Shown here in pieces: positions 17,746 to 27,366 of a DNA stretch of 64,000 bases (the stretch's first letter is position 1; each line of letters opens with the position of its first letter). The stretch is from positions 17,227-81,226 of the forward strand of contig JAISUN010000038.1 of NCBI GenBank assembly GCA_031272085.1, written 5' to 3'. The translations under genes and the position numbers were made by a program. The stretch is from Dysgonamonadaceae bacterium (GTDB lineage: Bacteria; Bacteroidota; Bacteroidia; Bacteroidales; Azobacteroidaceae). A model generated the notes under the pieces. It worked only from the letters and a program-made list of their open reading frames with translations. It ran no database searches and was not told the origin of the DNA.

Positions 17746-18942
17746 ATGATACCATATCAAAAATTTCAAAACTACTTAAATCAGGAACTTGACTCTATCC
17801 GCTCGGCGGGACTGTACAAGGACGAAAGAATCATAGCCTCCCCGCAATCATCGGTTATCAGGCTCGCTTCGGGAAAAGAAGTGCTGAACTTCTGCGCTAA
17901 CAACTACCTCGGACTTTCCGACCGGCAGGAACTTATCGACGCGGCTCAAAACGCGATGAGCAGCCGTGGTTACGGAATGTCGTCGGTGCGCTTTATATGC
18001 GGAACCCAGGATTTGCACAAGAAATTGGAGGCGGCAATCGCCCGTTTTTTCGGAACGGAAGACACGATTCTTTACGCTTCCTGCTTCGACGCTAACGGCG
18101 GGGTTTTTGAACCTCTGCTCGGCGAAGGCGACGCAATAATCTCGGACGCCCTAAACCACGCTTCAATCATCGACGGAGTGCGCCTTTGCAAGGCTGTACG
18201 CTATCGTTACGCCAACGCTTCCATGGAAGACCTCGAATCGCAGTTGCAGGCGGCGCAGGCACAACGTTTCCGGCTTATTGTTACCGACGGGGTTTTCTCG
18301 ATGGACGGAAATGTCGCTCCCCTCGACCAAATCCATCGTTTAGCCGAAAAATATGATGCAATGGTTATGGTCGATGAATCGCACTCGGCCGGCGTAGTCG
18401 GCAAAACAGGACGCGGAACTACCGAACTTTACGACCTGAAAGGCAAAGTAGATATTCTGACCGGAACGCTCGGAAAGGCTTTCGGCGGCGCAATCGGCGG
18501 CTTCACTACCGGACGCAGGGAAATTATCGACATTCTGCGCCAGCGTTCGCGTCCCTATCTTTTCTCTAATTCTATTCCGCCTTCGGTTGCCGGAGCGGGA
18601 ATTGCGGCATTTGAACTGCTCGAAAATTCCAACGAACTGCAAGACCGCCTGCACGAAAATGCAGCATATTTTACCGGAAAAATGATAGAGGCCGGTTTTG
18701 ACATAAAACCCACACAGTCGGCAATTTGCGCTGTAATGCTTTACGACGCCCGCCTGTCGCAGGAAATGGCGGCAAAACTGCTTGACGAGGGCATTTACGT
18801 TACCGGATTTTATTATCCTGTCGTCCCGAAAGGACAGGCCAGAATCCGCGTGCAACTTTCGGCTGCCCACAAACGCGAGCATCTCGACAAGTGCATCGCC
18901 GCATTTGCAAAAACAGGAAAAGAACTTGGAGTATTAAAGTAA
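17746..18942 (+). CDS. kbl: 2-amino-3-ketobutyrate CoA ligase (glycine C-acetyltransferase)
   Basis: Alpha-oxoamine synthase motifs (FCANNYLGLSD, VDESHSAGVVGKTGRG, DILTGTLGKAFGGAIGG); adjacent to tdh. Confidence 0.95.
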   Translation: MIPYQKFQNYLNQELDSIRSAGLYKDERIIASPQSSVIRLASGKEVLNFCANNYLGLSDRQELIDAAQNAMSSRGYGMSSVRFICGTQDLHKKLEAAIARFFGTEDTILYASCFDANGGVFEPLLGEGDAIISDALNHASIIDGVRLCKAVRYRYANASMEDLESQLQAAQAQRFRLIVTDGVFSMDGNVAPLDQIHRLAEKYDAMVMVDESHSAGVVGKTGRGTTELYDLKGKVDILTGTLGKAFGGAIGGFTTGRREIIDILRQRSRPYLFSNSIPPSVAGAGIAAFELLENSNELQDRLHENAAYFTGKMIEAGFDIKPTQSAICAVMLYDARLSQEMAAKLLDEGIYVTGFYYPVVPKGQARIRVQLSAAHKREHLDKCIAAFAKTGKELGVLK

Positions 18943-18948
18943 TTGATA

Positions 18949-19971
18949 ATGAAAGCATTAGTAAAAAAATACAACGAAAAAGGAATTTGGCTCGAAGATG
19001 TTCCAATGCCAGAAATGGGCGCCGACGATGTGTTGATAAAAATCAAGAAAAACGCAATCTGCGGAACCGACCTTCACATCTACGAATGGAACCAGTGGGC
19101 GAAAGATACGATAAAAACCCCGATGACGATAGGCCACGAATACGTAGGCGAAATCGTAGATAAGGGAGCAAACGTTCATCATCTCGAAATCGGACAGCGG
19201 GTTACGGGCGAAGGCCATACCTACTGCGGACACTGCCGCAACTGCCGGCGCGGAAAACTCCACGTCTGCGAAAATTCAATAGGCGTGGGCGTAAACCGCG
19301 ACGGAGCAATGGCAGAATACCTGTCGCTTCCTGCTACTAACGTCATCACGCTCGACCCCCGCATTTCGGACGACATTGCCGCAATTATGGACCCCTTCGG
19401 AAATGCTACTCACACCGCATTTTCATTTCCCCTGCTCGGCGAGGACGTTCTGATTACCGGAGCCGGACTGATAGGTTCGATTGCAACAGCCATAACCCGC
19501 TTTGCGGGAGCGCGTTACGTAGTAGTTACCGACGTGAACGACTACCGCCTTGAACTCGCAAAGAAAATGGGCGCAACGCTGACCGTCAATCCCGCCAAAG
19601 GCGAGAAAGTCGCCGATGCAATGCACCAACTGAATATCAAGGGATTCGACGTAGGCCTCGAAATGTCGGGCGCTCCGCAGGCTTTCAACGAGATGCTCGA
19701 TTCGATGTACAACGGTTCCTGCGTATCCCTGCTCGGAATTTTGCCCGACGGAGCCGGAATTAATTGGAGCAAAGTGATTTTCAAAGCGCTGACGCTGCAA
19801 GGCATTTACGGCCGCCAGATGTGGGAAACTTGGTACAAGATGCAGCAGATGCTGATTGCCGGAATCGACATTTCGCCAATCATCACGCACCGCTTCCCGA
19901 TAGCCGATTTCCAGAAAGGCTTCGATGCAATGGAAAGCGGAAATTGCGGAAAAGTGCTGCTGGAATGGTAA
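18949..19971 (+). CDS. tdh: L-threonine 3-dehydrogenase
   Basis: Zn-dependent MDR motifs ([26 protein letters not shown]); follows kbl; ATG at 18949. Confidence 0.95.
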   Translation: MKALVKKYNEKGIWLEDVPMPEMGADDVLIKIKKNAICGTDLHIYEWNQWAKDTIKTPMTIGHEYVGEIVDKGANVHHLEIGQRVTGEGHTYCGHCRNCRRGKLHVCENSIGVGVNRDGAMAEYLSLPATNVITLDPRISDDIAAIMDPFGNATHTAFSFPLLGEDVLITGAGLIGSIATAITRFAGARYVVVTDVNDYRLELAKKMGATLTVNPAKGEKVADAMHQLNIKGFDVGLEMSGAPQAFNEMLDSMYNGSCVSLLGILPDGAGINWSKVIFKALTLQGIYGRQMWETWYKMQQMLIAGIDISPIITHRFPIADFQKGFDAMESGNCGKVLLEW

Positions 19972-19987
19972 TTTGCGGTAGAAAACC

Positions 19988-21412
19988 TTATTTCCCGTTC
20001 ATAATCTCATATTCAGCCTGTTTCACGCGATAGGCGGAAACGGCTTCGGTATATTGGTCGCGGCTCTGTTGAAGCAGGTTTTGCGCTTCGAGCAGGTCGG
20101 ACAGGGTGGTTACGCCGGCATTGTAGTTGTCGCGGTTGATTTTCAGGTTTTCTTCGGCTGAGGCGATGGATTTTTTGGCGAGCAGGATTTGCCGGTAAGC
20201 CTCGTTGAGTTCGTTGCCGACCTGCTGCATTTGCAGGCGCAGCAAATCCGACTGTTCGCGCCGGGTATTTTCGGCTTTCAGAACTTCGAGTTTTTTGCGC
20301 TTTATGGCGTGCGAGCCGCCCCACCAGTCCGAAATCGGCACGGAAACGGTCGCAAACAGCATCCCGAAATCGTTTTTCATTCCGTCAGCCTTGTTCCAGT
20401 CGAAGCGCATAAAGTTGTAACCGGCTCCGACAGCGATTGTCGGCAGGTTTTTGCCGATTTCCATCTTTTGCTGCAAACGGGCTACTTCTACCGATTTTTC
20501 CAAAAGTTGGTATTCGGGACGGTTTTCAACGTTGCCTTGTAAACTTGGAAAGTTTTCAAAACTTTCCAAGTTTGGATTCTCAACATCAAAATCATAATTA
20601 TCCAGCCCGATATGCAGCGCCAGCGCCATTTTCAGGATTTGCAGCCCGTTTTGGGCTTTCAGGCGGCCGCTTTCGAGGCGGTTTTGTTCGAGTTCTACGC
20701 GCAGGAGGTCGTTGCGGGTGGTCAAGCCGGCATCGACAGCCGCTTTCACGTCCGAAAGGATTCGGTCGAGCATAACTGCCGAATTATCAATGGTTTTCAT
20801 TTTCTCTTTCAGAGAAACGATTTGCCAGAAATAGCGTTCGGTAGCGAGCAGAACCTCGTTTTCGGACATCTGTTTTTGCAGTCGGCTGACTTCGGCTCCT
20901 GCCTTTGCGAGGCGGTTTCCGTTGATGATTTGTCCGCCGACGAAAATGGGTTGCGTCGCCATAATCCCGCCCACGTAGCCGTTTTTCAGCATTTCAATTT
21001 TTTGAGGTTGAGCCAAACTTTGCTGCAAACCTTGCAGAGCGGCAGGGTCAATCGGCGCTCCCTGCTGCATCAGCCAGACGATTAGGGGCGTCATCCCCTC
21101 CATCATCGGTTGCAGGGTTGCCGACAAATCAATGTCCATCGAGATGAGCGGGTTGTTTGCCGCAAAACCCATTCCGGTGCCGCTAATCGACGGAAAATAT
21201 TTCGTAAATGCCTCTTTCTTTTGCTGTTCGGCAATTTTGACCGACAAATCGGCATTCTGCATTTCGGCATTGTTTTTCAACGCCATCGCTTTGCACTGTT
21301 CCAATGTCAGAACCTGTTGTGCATTGCCGGATAACACGTTAAGCACATTTAGCACGCAGATGACGCAGATAATACGCAGATTTTCGCAGATTTTTATATT
21401 TGATTTTGACAT
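19988..21412 (-). CDS. TolC-family outer membrane efflux protein
   Basis: Two OEP-like repeats, VLTLEQCKAMALKNNAEMQNADL; downstream of RND genes. Confidence 0.92.
   Translation of the reverse strand: MSKSNIKICENLRIICVICVLNVLNVLSGNAQQVLTLEQCKAMALKNNAEMQNADLSVKIAEQQKKEAFTKYFPSISGTGMGFAANNPLISMDIDLSATLQPMMEGMTPLIVWLMQQGAPIDPAALQGLQQSLAQPQKIEMLKNGYVGGIMATQPIFVGGQIINGNRLAKAGAEVSRLQKQMSENEVLLATERYFWQIVSLKEKMKTIDNSAVMLDRILSDVKAAVDAGLTTRNDLLRVELEQNRLESGRLKAQNGLQILKMALALHIGLDNYDFDVENPNLESFENFPSLQGNVENRPEYQLLEKSVEVARLQQKMEIGKNLPTIAVGAGYNFMRFDWNKADGMKNDFGMLFATVSVPISDWWGGSHAIKRKKLEVLKAENTRREQSDLLRLQMQQVGNELNEAYRQILLAKKSIASAEENLKINRDNYNAGVTTLSDLLEAQNLLQQSRDQYTEAVSAYRVKQAEYEIMNGK
20541..20573. repeat. 33-bp nested palindrome AAACTT-GGA-AAGTTT-TCA-AAACTT-TCC-AAGTTT inside the tolC-like CDS
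   Basis: Perfect 15/16-nt arms; same 6-3-6-3-6-3-6 layout as 16645 element; in frame (11 codons). Confidence 0.9.
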
Positions 21413-21422
21413 ATTCTTTTAA

Positions 21423-21463
21423 TTTTTAATTTTCAATTCTCAATTTTCAATTCTCAATTCTCT
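21423..21463. repeat. Heptamer-like tandem repeat AATTTTCA/AATTCTCA between RND and tolC genes
   Basis: AATTTTTAATTTTCAATTCTCAATTTTCAATTCTCAATTC. Confidence 0.7.
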
Positions 21464-24400
21464 TTATAAATCAACCAATAAACCACCGGCATAACGGTAA
21501 CAATCAGCAACATTGTAATCAGCGTTCCGAAGAAGATGATTGCCGCCATTCCCGCCCACATCGGGCTTGCGCTGATAAGCATAGGCAGCACGCCCATCGA
21601 AGCGCAGGCGGAGGTCAGGAATATCGGGCGCATTCGGCGTTTTCCCGCGTCGAAAGCGGCTTGCCGGACGCTCTCGCCCCGCGTAAAGCGCAGAAAATCA
21701 ATGTAATCGTACATAATTATCCCGTTACGGATGATGATGCCGACCAAAGCGATAATTCCCAGAATGGCAAATGCGCTGAAATCAATTCCCAGAATCCAGA
21801 CGCCGAATGCCGCCCCGAAAATGCTTAACGCCGAGGCAAGCATTATCGTGATTGCCATTTTTATGTTCCGGAAATGGAAAAGCAGGATGAAAAACATCAT
21901 AATGAACGAGATAACCATTCCCAGATACATCGGCGACATTGTTTCGTCCTCAAACTCTTCCAGCCCGCCGAATTGACATTCCACGCCGGCAGGTAAAGAG
22001 GGAATAATCTGCGTCTTCACGAATTTTTGCGCTTTTGCAAAAACTTTGTTGGCATATTCGCCGCGTTTAACGTCGGCAAGTACGCTCAATGTGCGGATTC
22101 CGTTGCGGTGGGTAATTACGCTTTCGTTCCATTCGGGCGAGATTTTTCCGATTTGCCGCAAGGGAACGGATGCTCCGAGCAAACCGGAAATTTGCACGTT
22201 TTCCAAGTCGCTGTCGGCATCCGGTTTCAAATACACCGGAACATCGTAATTATCTTCCCACAAATCGCTGATTTTCATTCCGGTAAGTCCCGAAGCAATG
22301 CCGAGGGAAACCAGAGTTTTGTTGATTCCCAAACGCGAAGTTTCGTCGAGGTCGAGGTCGATTTTCACGCCCTGCACCGGCGAATCGAAACTTGTCCGCA
22401 CCCACAGACACTCTTCGAGCGATTGCAGGTATGCGCTGATTTTTTCGGATTGCGTTTTCAGGCTGTCGATGTCTTCGCCGATAAGACGGATTTCTATCGG
22501 CGCATCAACTGCCTGAAAGTCAAGTTGCTTGAAGCGGACGTATGCTTCCGGGAAATAAAATGCGTATTTATTCGTATAATCGTCTAACATTTCTATTGTA
22601 GCCTTGTTGGAAACGGTGTTTACGATAAACTGTCCGTAGGCTTTCGACGGCATATTGGGCGCATAAACCACGTTGAAACGCGGCGAACTTGTGCCGATAA
22701 ACGCCGAAACGGAGCGGACTCGCTCGTCGGAACGCAAAATATTTTCCATACTGTCGCAAATGGCGGCTGTCTTTTCGAGCGGACTGCCTTGCGGAAGATA
22801 AATTTCGACGGCAAACTGGTCGCGCTCGGCAATCGGCATCATCCGCTGCGGAATATTTATGAAAATCAGTGCGCCGAGAAGCACGCTCGCAAATGCAATG
22901 GCTATTGTGGTTTTCGGATAATTGAAAACCTTTTCCAACAGCCATTCGTAGGATGATTGGACGTAATCGAGGATGGAACGATTAGAAATTCCATTTCTCG
23001 AAGAAATGGAATTTCTTAAACCTTTCTTTATAAAAAAATATTGAATAATAGGAATCAACAACATCGCCACAATGAGCGAAATTGTAAGCGTGATGCCGAT
23101 TGTCCAAGGAAAATGTATCAGAAAATCGTGAATTGTGCCTTTTGTAACAAAAAGCAGCGGAAAAAACGTGATGCTGATAGCCAGCGTCGCCGAAAGAATG
23201 GATTTGAAATATTCCTGCGCACTGCGGATTGTCGAATCCCAGCGGTCTTTGCCGCTGTCTAACTTATCGATGTAACTGTCCACTACCACGATGGAATTAT
23301 CGACAATCATTCCCAAAACCACAATCAAACCGGCTAACGTAATCATATTCAACGGAATACCGGCTGCAAGCATAACTGCAAGCGTTATCGCTATCGTAAT
23401 CGGAATCGAAGTTGCAGCCACCGCAGCCACGCGGAAAGGCAGCAAAATCATAGTTACAATAATCACGGCAAGGACGGCGATAAGCAATTCGACCAAAAAA
23501 TGAGAAATTGATTCGCCGACTATTTTCGGCTGGTCAACAATGCGGTCGATGTTCACGCTTTTGGGCAGTTCCGATTTGTATTTTTCCAGAACCTCGCTGA
23601 CTTCTTTCCCGAATGCGACAATGTTTGCCGAGGGATTTACCTCGACCGAAAGCAGTACGCAACGCCGCCCGTTGTAAGTAATATAACTGTCGGCTTTCGG
23701 ATATTCGCGCACCACGCGCCCGACGTCCTTCACGCGCACCACATCGCCCGCCGGCGACGAGAAAGTTATTTGGTCGGCTATTTCCTGCTCGCTGCGGAAA
23801 CTTTCGGCAATATGTATCGGCGCAATGTTTTGGCTGTTTTCGAGGGAGCCGCTCGTGGTGGTAAATCCCTGCGCAAACAGGTTAGCCATCAGCATTTTGG
23901 GTCCAATGCGGTAAGCCGAAAGTTTTTCGTTGTCGATATAAATTGTAATCTGCTCCTTTTGCGAACCGAAACGCTGTACATTGGCAACGGTCGGCACGCA
24001 GCGCAGACGGTCTTCCAGATGGTCGGCGTAGTCGTCGAGTTCGCGGTAAGTCTTGTCGTCGGCTTCTATCGTAACCAAAAGCGAAGAAACGTCGCCGAAA
24101 TTATCATTTGCAATCACAGCCAGAACGCCCGACGGAAGCGAGGATTTGAACTGCGTCAAACCGTGTTTTATCTTGCTCCAAACAACGTTTTTATCTTTCA
24201 CGTTATCGGCAAGTTCCACAAAAATATAGCAAATTCCCTCTTCCGATTTCGAGGTGGTTTTGACGCGCTTCACTTCGGAATATGTAAACAGGTATCGTTC
24301 AAGCGGTTTGGTCATCTGCTCCTCCACCATCTTGGAACTTGCGCCCGGATAAACTCCGACTACAACTCCTTGACGGATAGTGTATTCCGGCATTTCCTGC

Positions 24401-24516
24401 TTCGGCATTACCACCAGCGAGTAGATTCCCGCAATGAACAGCGCAGCCGTCAGCAAAATAATGATTTGCCGGTTGTGCATCGCCCATTCGATGATTTTAT
24501 TGTTCTTCATTTTCAA
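21454..24516 (-). CDS. RND-family efflux transporter permease (AcrB/HAE1-like)
   Basis: 1020 aa; PGASSKMVEEQMTKPLE, GMIVDNSIVVVDSYID, GIIIRNGIIMYDYIDFLR. Confidence 0.95.
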   Translation of the reverse strand: MKMKNNKIIEWAMHNRQIIILLTAALFIAGIYSLVVMPKQEMPEYTIRQGVVVGVYPGASSKMVEEQMTKPLERYLFTYSEVKRVKTTSKSEEGICYIFVELADNVKDKNVVWSKIKHGLTQFKSSLPSGVLAVIANDNFGDVSSLLVTIEADDKTYRELDDYADHLEDRLRCVPTVANVQRFGSQKEQITIYIDNEKLSAYRIGPKMLMANLFAQGFTTTSGSLENSQNIAPIHIAESFRSEQEIADQITFSSPAGDVVRVKDVGRVVREYPKADSYITYNGRRCVLLSVEVNPSANIVAFGKEVSEVLEKYKSELPKSVNIDRIVDQPKIVGESISHFLVELLIAVLAVIIVTMILLPFRVAAVAATSIPITIAITLAVMLAAGIPLNMITLAGLIVVLGMIVDNSIVVVDSYIDKLDSGKDRWDSTIRSAQEYFKSILSATLAISITFFPLLFVTKGTIHDFLIHFPWTIGITLTISLIVAMLLIPIIQYFFIKKGLRNSISSRNGISNRSILDYVQSSYEWLLEKVFNYPKTTIAIAFASVLLGALIFINIPQRMMPIAERDQFAVEIYLPQGSPLEKTAAICDSMENILRSDERVRSVSAFIGTSSPRFNVVYAPNMPSKAYGQFIVNTVSNKATIEMLDDYTNKYAFYFPEAYVRFKQLDFQAVDAPIEIRLIGEDIDSLKTQSEKISAYLQSLEECLWVRTSFDSPVQGVKIDLDLDETSRLGINKTLVSLGIASGLTGMKISDLWEDNYDVPVYLKPDADSDLENVQISGLLGASVPLRQIGKISPEWNESVITHRNGIRTLSVLADVKRGEYANKVFAKAQKFVKTQIIPSLPAGVECQFGGLEEFEDETMSPMYLGMVISFIMMFFILLFHFRNIKMAITIMLASALSIFGAAFGVWILGIDFSAFAILGIIALVGIIIRNGIIMYDYIDFLRFTRGESVRQAAFDAGKRRMRPIFLTSACASMGVLPMLISASPMWAGMAAIIFFGTLITMLLIVTVMPVVYWLIYKEN
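22984..23016. repeat. 33-bp nested palindrome AGAAAT-TCC-ATTTCT-CGA-AGAAAT-GGA-ATTTCT inside the RND CDS
   Basis: Perfect 15-nt arms, 3-nt spacer; in frame (RNSISSRNGISNRS segment). Confidence 0.9.
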
Positions 24517-25544
24517 TTTTCAATTAAAATATGAGTACCTTCGCTGATTTTCTGAAACCCCTCGACAATGATTTTGTCGCCGGCAGAAAGCCCTTCGGAA
24601 ACGATAATCCCGCTGTTGGTCAAGCCGCCGACTGTTACAAATTGCCGGCGGGCGGTATCGCCGTCAGCAAGCCAGACATAACGTTTGTCGTCGGGCGAAA
24701 TACGGATTGCGCGGTTGGGAACAACGATTTCCGATTGTACAGACGCGGTATGCCGCATCTCTACCTTGCAAACCATTCCGGGCAGCAGGTTTTGTTGATT
24801 ATCTATTCTGATTTTCACGTCGTAAGTGTGCGAAATAGCGTCTGCCGCCACGCCTTTCGTATCAATTTTCCCCGAAAAAACAGCGTCGTCGAGCGCGGGA
24901 ACAACAATAGTAGCCGCCTGACCTTCCGCAATGCCGCCGATTTCATTTTCGGGAACGGAAATTTTAACATTAACCTTATCGACAGCCAAAAGTTTGAACG
25001 CCGGAACGCTCGGCATCACGTTTGCGCCTGCTTCGATGCTGCGCGAAGCAATCACGCCGTCGCGCGGAGCGTATAAACGGCAGTCGTCGAGCGACTTTTT
25101 GGTTATTGCAACCATCGATTTTGCCTGCTGCAAACCGGCTTCCACTTCGGCATATTTAATGTCGGGCAGGCTGCCGTTTTCGTGAACTTTCGTCAGGCGG
25201 TCGTAAGCGTCCTGCGCCTGCACGAGTTTCGCTTTCGCGGCTTCGTAAGCGTTTTGCGCAGTTGCCGGATTAAGCGTAGCGAGCAACTGACCCTTGCGGA
25301 CGCGCTGCCCTTCCGACGCCAAAACCTGCTGAACCGTTCCCATATCCGAAAACGAGAGCGCAACGGCAGCCGATTCCTCGACCGTGCCAACATAAGTCCG
25401 CGCCGCCGACGAAGACGAGGCGGCAACTTCCATAATTTTCACAGGAATAATTTTGTCCTGATTCCCTGCTTCCTTTTTCTTGGAACAGGCGGCAGCCAAA
25501 CACGCTGCCAACAGGACAGTGCATAATTTTAAACAATCTTTCAT
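24513..25544 (-). CDS. RND efflux membrane-fusion (periplasmic adaptor) lipoprotein
   Basis: Lipobox LAAAC; RTYVGTVEESAAVALSF, GQRVRKGQLLATLNPATAQNAYEAAKAKL, YAPRDGVIASRSIEAG. Confidence 0.93.
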   Translation of the reverse strand: MKDCLKLCTVLLAACLAAACSKKKEAGNQDKIIPVKIMEVAASSSSAARTYVGTVEESAAVALSFSDMGTVQQVLASEGQRVRKGQLLATLNPATAQNAYEAAKAKLVQAQDAYDRLTKVHENGSLPDIKYAEVEAGLQQAKSMVAITKKSLDDCRLYAPRDGVIASRSIEAGANVMPSVPAFKLLAVDKVNVKISVPENEIGGIAEGQAATIVVPALDDAVFSGKIDTKGVAADAISHTYDVKIRIDNQQNLLPGMVCKVEMRHTASVQSEIVVPNRAIRISPDDKRYVWLADGDTARRQFVTVGGLTNSGIIVSEGLSAGDKIIVEGFQKISEGTHILIEN

Positions 25545-25703
25545 ATATCAATAATTTTTGCTGCAAAGGTACGGCGGGTTTTTGACTTCAAAAGGTTGAT
25601 TTTGCCGAATAATTGGACTAAACGGCTGAAAAACGCTTTTTTTTACGGAAAAAAGATTACTTTTTTGGAATAAAATACGAAAAAAAAAGTGTAATTTTGC
25701 GGT

Positions 25704-26576
25704 ATGAATAAAAAGGCAACGCCCTTGACGTGGCAAATCGACGTCAAAAATAAACTGAAAAGCGAGAGTATCGGCAATGATTTCATCCTGTTTGAAGATT
25801 TTTCGGCTGCGCCGATGTTTATGTATCCTTTCAAACTGAATATGCTGATACTGCTGATTTGCGAAAGAGGCTCCGTGCGCGGAACAGTCGAGATGCAGCC
25901 TTACGACTTGTCGGCGCCCTTTGCCGTCATTATCCGGCCGAATCAGGTGATGCACTACGAATATATCAGCCCCGATTTTTCGGGACACTGCCTGATTATG
26001 TCCAACAGTTTTGCTTCCGAATTTTTGCCGAATATCGACAGGCAGTTGCTCATTGCATCGGCAATTCAGGAAAATCCTTTCGCTCAACTTGATAAAGAAG
26101 GACTGCGGTTTATCCGCCACTATTTTTTTCTGCTCAAAAAATTTATTGCGATGAGGGACAATCCCTATCGTTTGGGAATGGTAAAACATCTGACGATGGT
26201 GTTTTATTACTGGGCGCGTCCGCATTTTCAAGTGTCGCTCGAAACCGTCAAACAGCCTCGACAAGCCTTGCTGGCGGAGCAGTTTATAACGCTTGTGCGC
26301 GAAAATTACCGCAGCGAGCGCGATACGGCTTTTTATGCCGAAAAACTGTGCCTTACGTCCAAATATCTGTCGCAGGTAATCAAGTCGGCTACCGGCAAAT
26401 CGGCCTCCGACTGGATAGACGATTACGTGATTCTCGAAGCCCGCGCCCTGCTGAAATCGACGAATATGACAATCCAGCAAATCAGCGACGCGCTGAATTT
26501 CCCCTCGCAATCGTTCTTCGGAAAATATTTTAAGCGGATTGCCGGCGTTTCGCCGCGGGAGTATCGGCGGGGGTAG
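25704..26576 (+). CDS. AraC-family transcriptional regulator
   Basis: C-terminal HTH (YAEKLCLTSKYLSQVIKSATGKSASDWIDDYVILEARALLKSTNMTIQQISDALNFPSQSFFGKYFKRIAGVSPREYRR); divergent from the RND operon. Confidence 0.93.
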   Translation: MNKKATPLTWQIDVKNKLKSESIGNDFILFEDFSAAPMFMYPFKLNMLILLICERGSVRGTVEMQPYDLSAPFAVIIRPNQVMHYEYISPDFSGHCLIMSNSFASEFLPNIDRQLLIASAIQENPFAQLDKEGLRFIRHYFFLLKKFIAMRDNPYRLGMVKHLTMVFYYWARPHFQVSLETVKQPRQALLAEQFITLVRENYRSERDTAFYAEKLCLTSKYLSQVIKSATGKSASDWIDDYVILEARALLKSTNMTIQQISDALNFPSQSFFGKYFKRIAGVSPREYRRG

Positions 26577-26577
26577 G

Positions 26578-26682
26578 GCGCTGAATTACGACGACATCAG
26601 GCATTATCAGCGGATAATTGCAGTGCTGTGCGAAACGGAAAGGATAATGGGGGAGATAGATAATACAATTTTTTTACATTAA
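26578..26682 (+). pseudogene. Start-less 34-codon gene remnant ALNYDDIRHYQRIIAVLCETERIMGEIDNTIFLH*
   Basis: Protein-like reading frame without start codon, resembling the recalled C-terminal tail of RhuM/DNA-methylase-type accessory proteins. Confidence 0.4.
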
Positions 26683-26690
26683 AATAAAAA

Positions 26691-27308
26691 ATGAAAATAA
26701 TCTGTGTAGCAATGAATTATGCCGCTCACGGCCGGGAGTTGCCCGATTTCGCCAAGCCGCAGGAGCCGGTCTTTTTTTTGAAGCCCGATACTGCGATTCT
26801 GAAAAATGGAAAACCGTTTTTTTTGCCTGATTTTTCGGAAGATATGCAATACGAAGCCGAAATTGTGGTGCAAATCGACCGGCTGGGGAAAAATATCGGA
26901 AGGCGCTTTGCCCATCGCTATTTTCACGATATTACGATAGGAATCGATATGACTGCCCGCGATTTGCAGCGGCGATTAAAGGAAAACGGCTTCCCTTGGG
27001 AGTTGAGCAAGGCTTTCGACTATTCGGCTGTGATTGGCGGTTTTATCCCGCTAGCAGAGGCCGGTGGGGACATAAACAACCTGCCTTTTCATCTCGAAAT
27101 TGACGGAAAAACAGTTCAGACGGGCAATACAGCCGATATGCTGTTCAAAATCGACGAACTGATTGAGTACGTCAGCCGCTATATCACGCTTCGAACCGGC
27201 GACCTGATTTTTACCGGAACTCCTGCCGGAGTGGGTAAAATCGCTGTCGGAAACCATTTGCAGGGATACGTCGGCGGGCAAAAATTGCTGGATTTCAGGA
27301 TAAAATAG
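26691..27308 (+). CDS. Fumarylacetoacetate hydrolase family protein
   Basis: KIICVAMNYAAHGRELPDFAKPQEPVFFLKPDTAIL, GIDMTARDLQ, DLIFTGTPAGVGKI. Confidence 0.93.
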   Translation: MKIICVAMNYAAHGRELPDFAKPQEPVFFLKPDTAILKNGKPFFLPDFSEDMQYEAEIVVQIDRLGKNIGRRFAHRYFHDITIGIDMTARDLQRRLKENGFPWELSKAFDYSAVIGGFIPLAEAGGDINNLPFHLEIDGKTVQTGNTADMLFKIDELIEYVSRYITLRTGDLIFTGTPAGVGKIAVGNHLQGYVGGQKLLDFRIK

Positions 27309-27366
27309 GCCTTATCAAAATATTTTGCCTAATTTTACGTTATTACAAGGTAGATTTTTTTGTAAA

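Noticed and set aside
23770-24534. 254-aa ORF antisense to the RND permease
   Set aside because: Shadow ORF opposite a well-supported RND gene; composition typical of antisense translation.
25548-26510. 320-aa minus ORF opposite the AraC regulator
   Set aside because: Complement of a convincing AraC CDS; no homology-like motifs.
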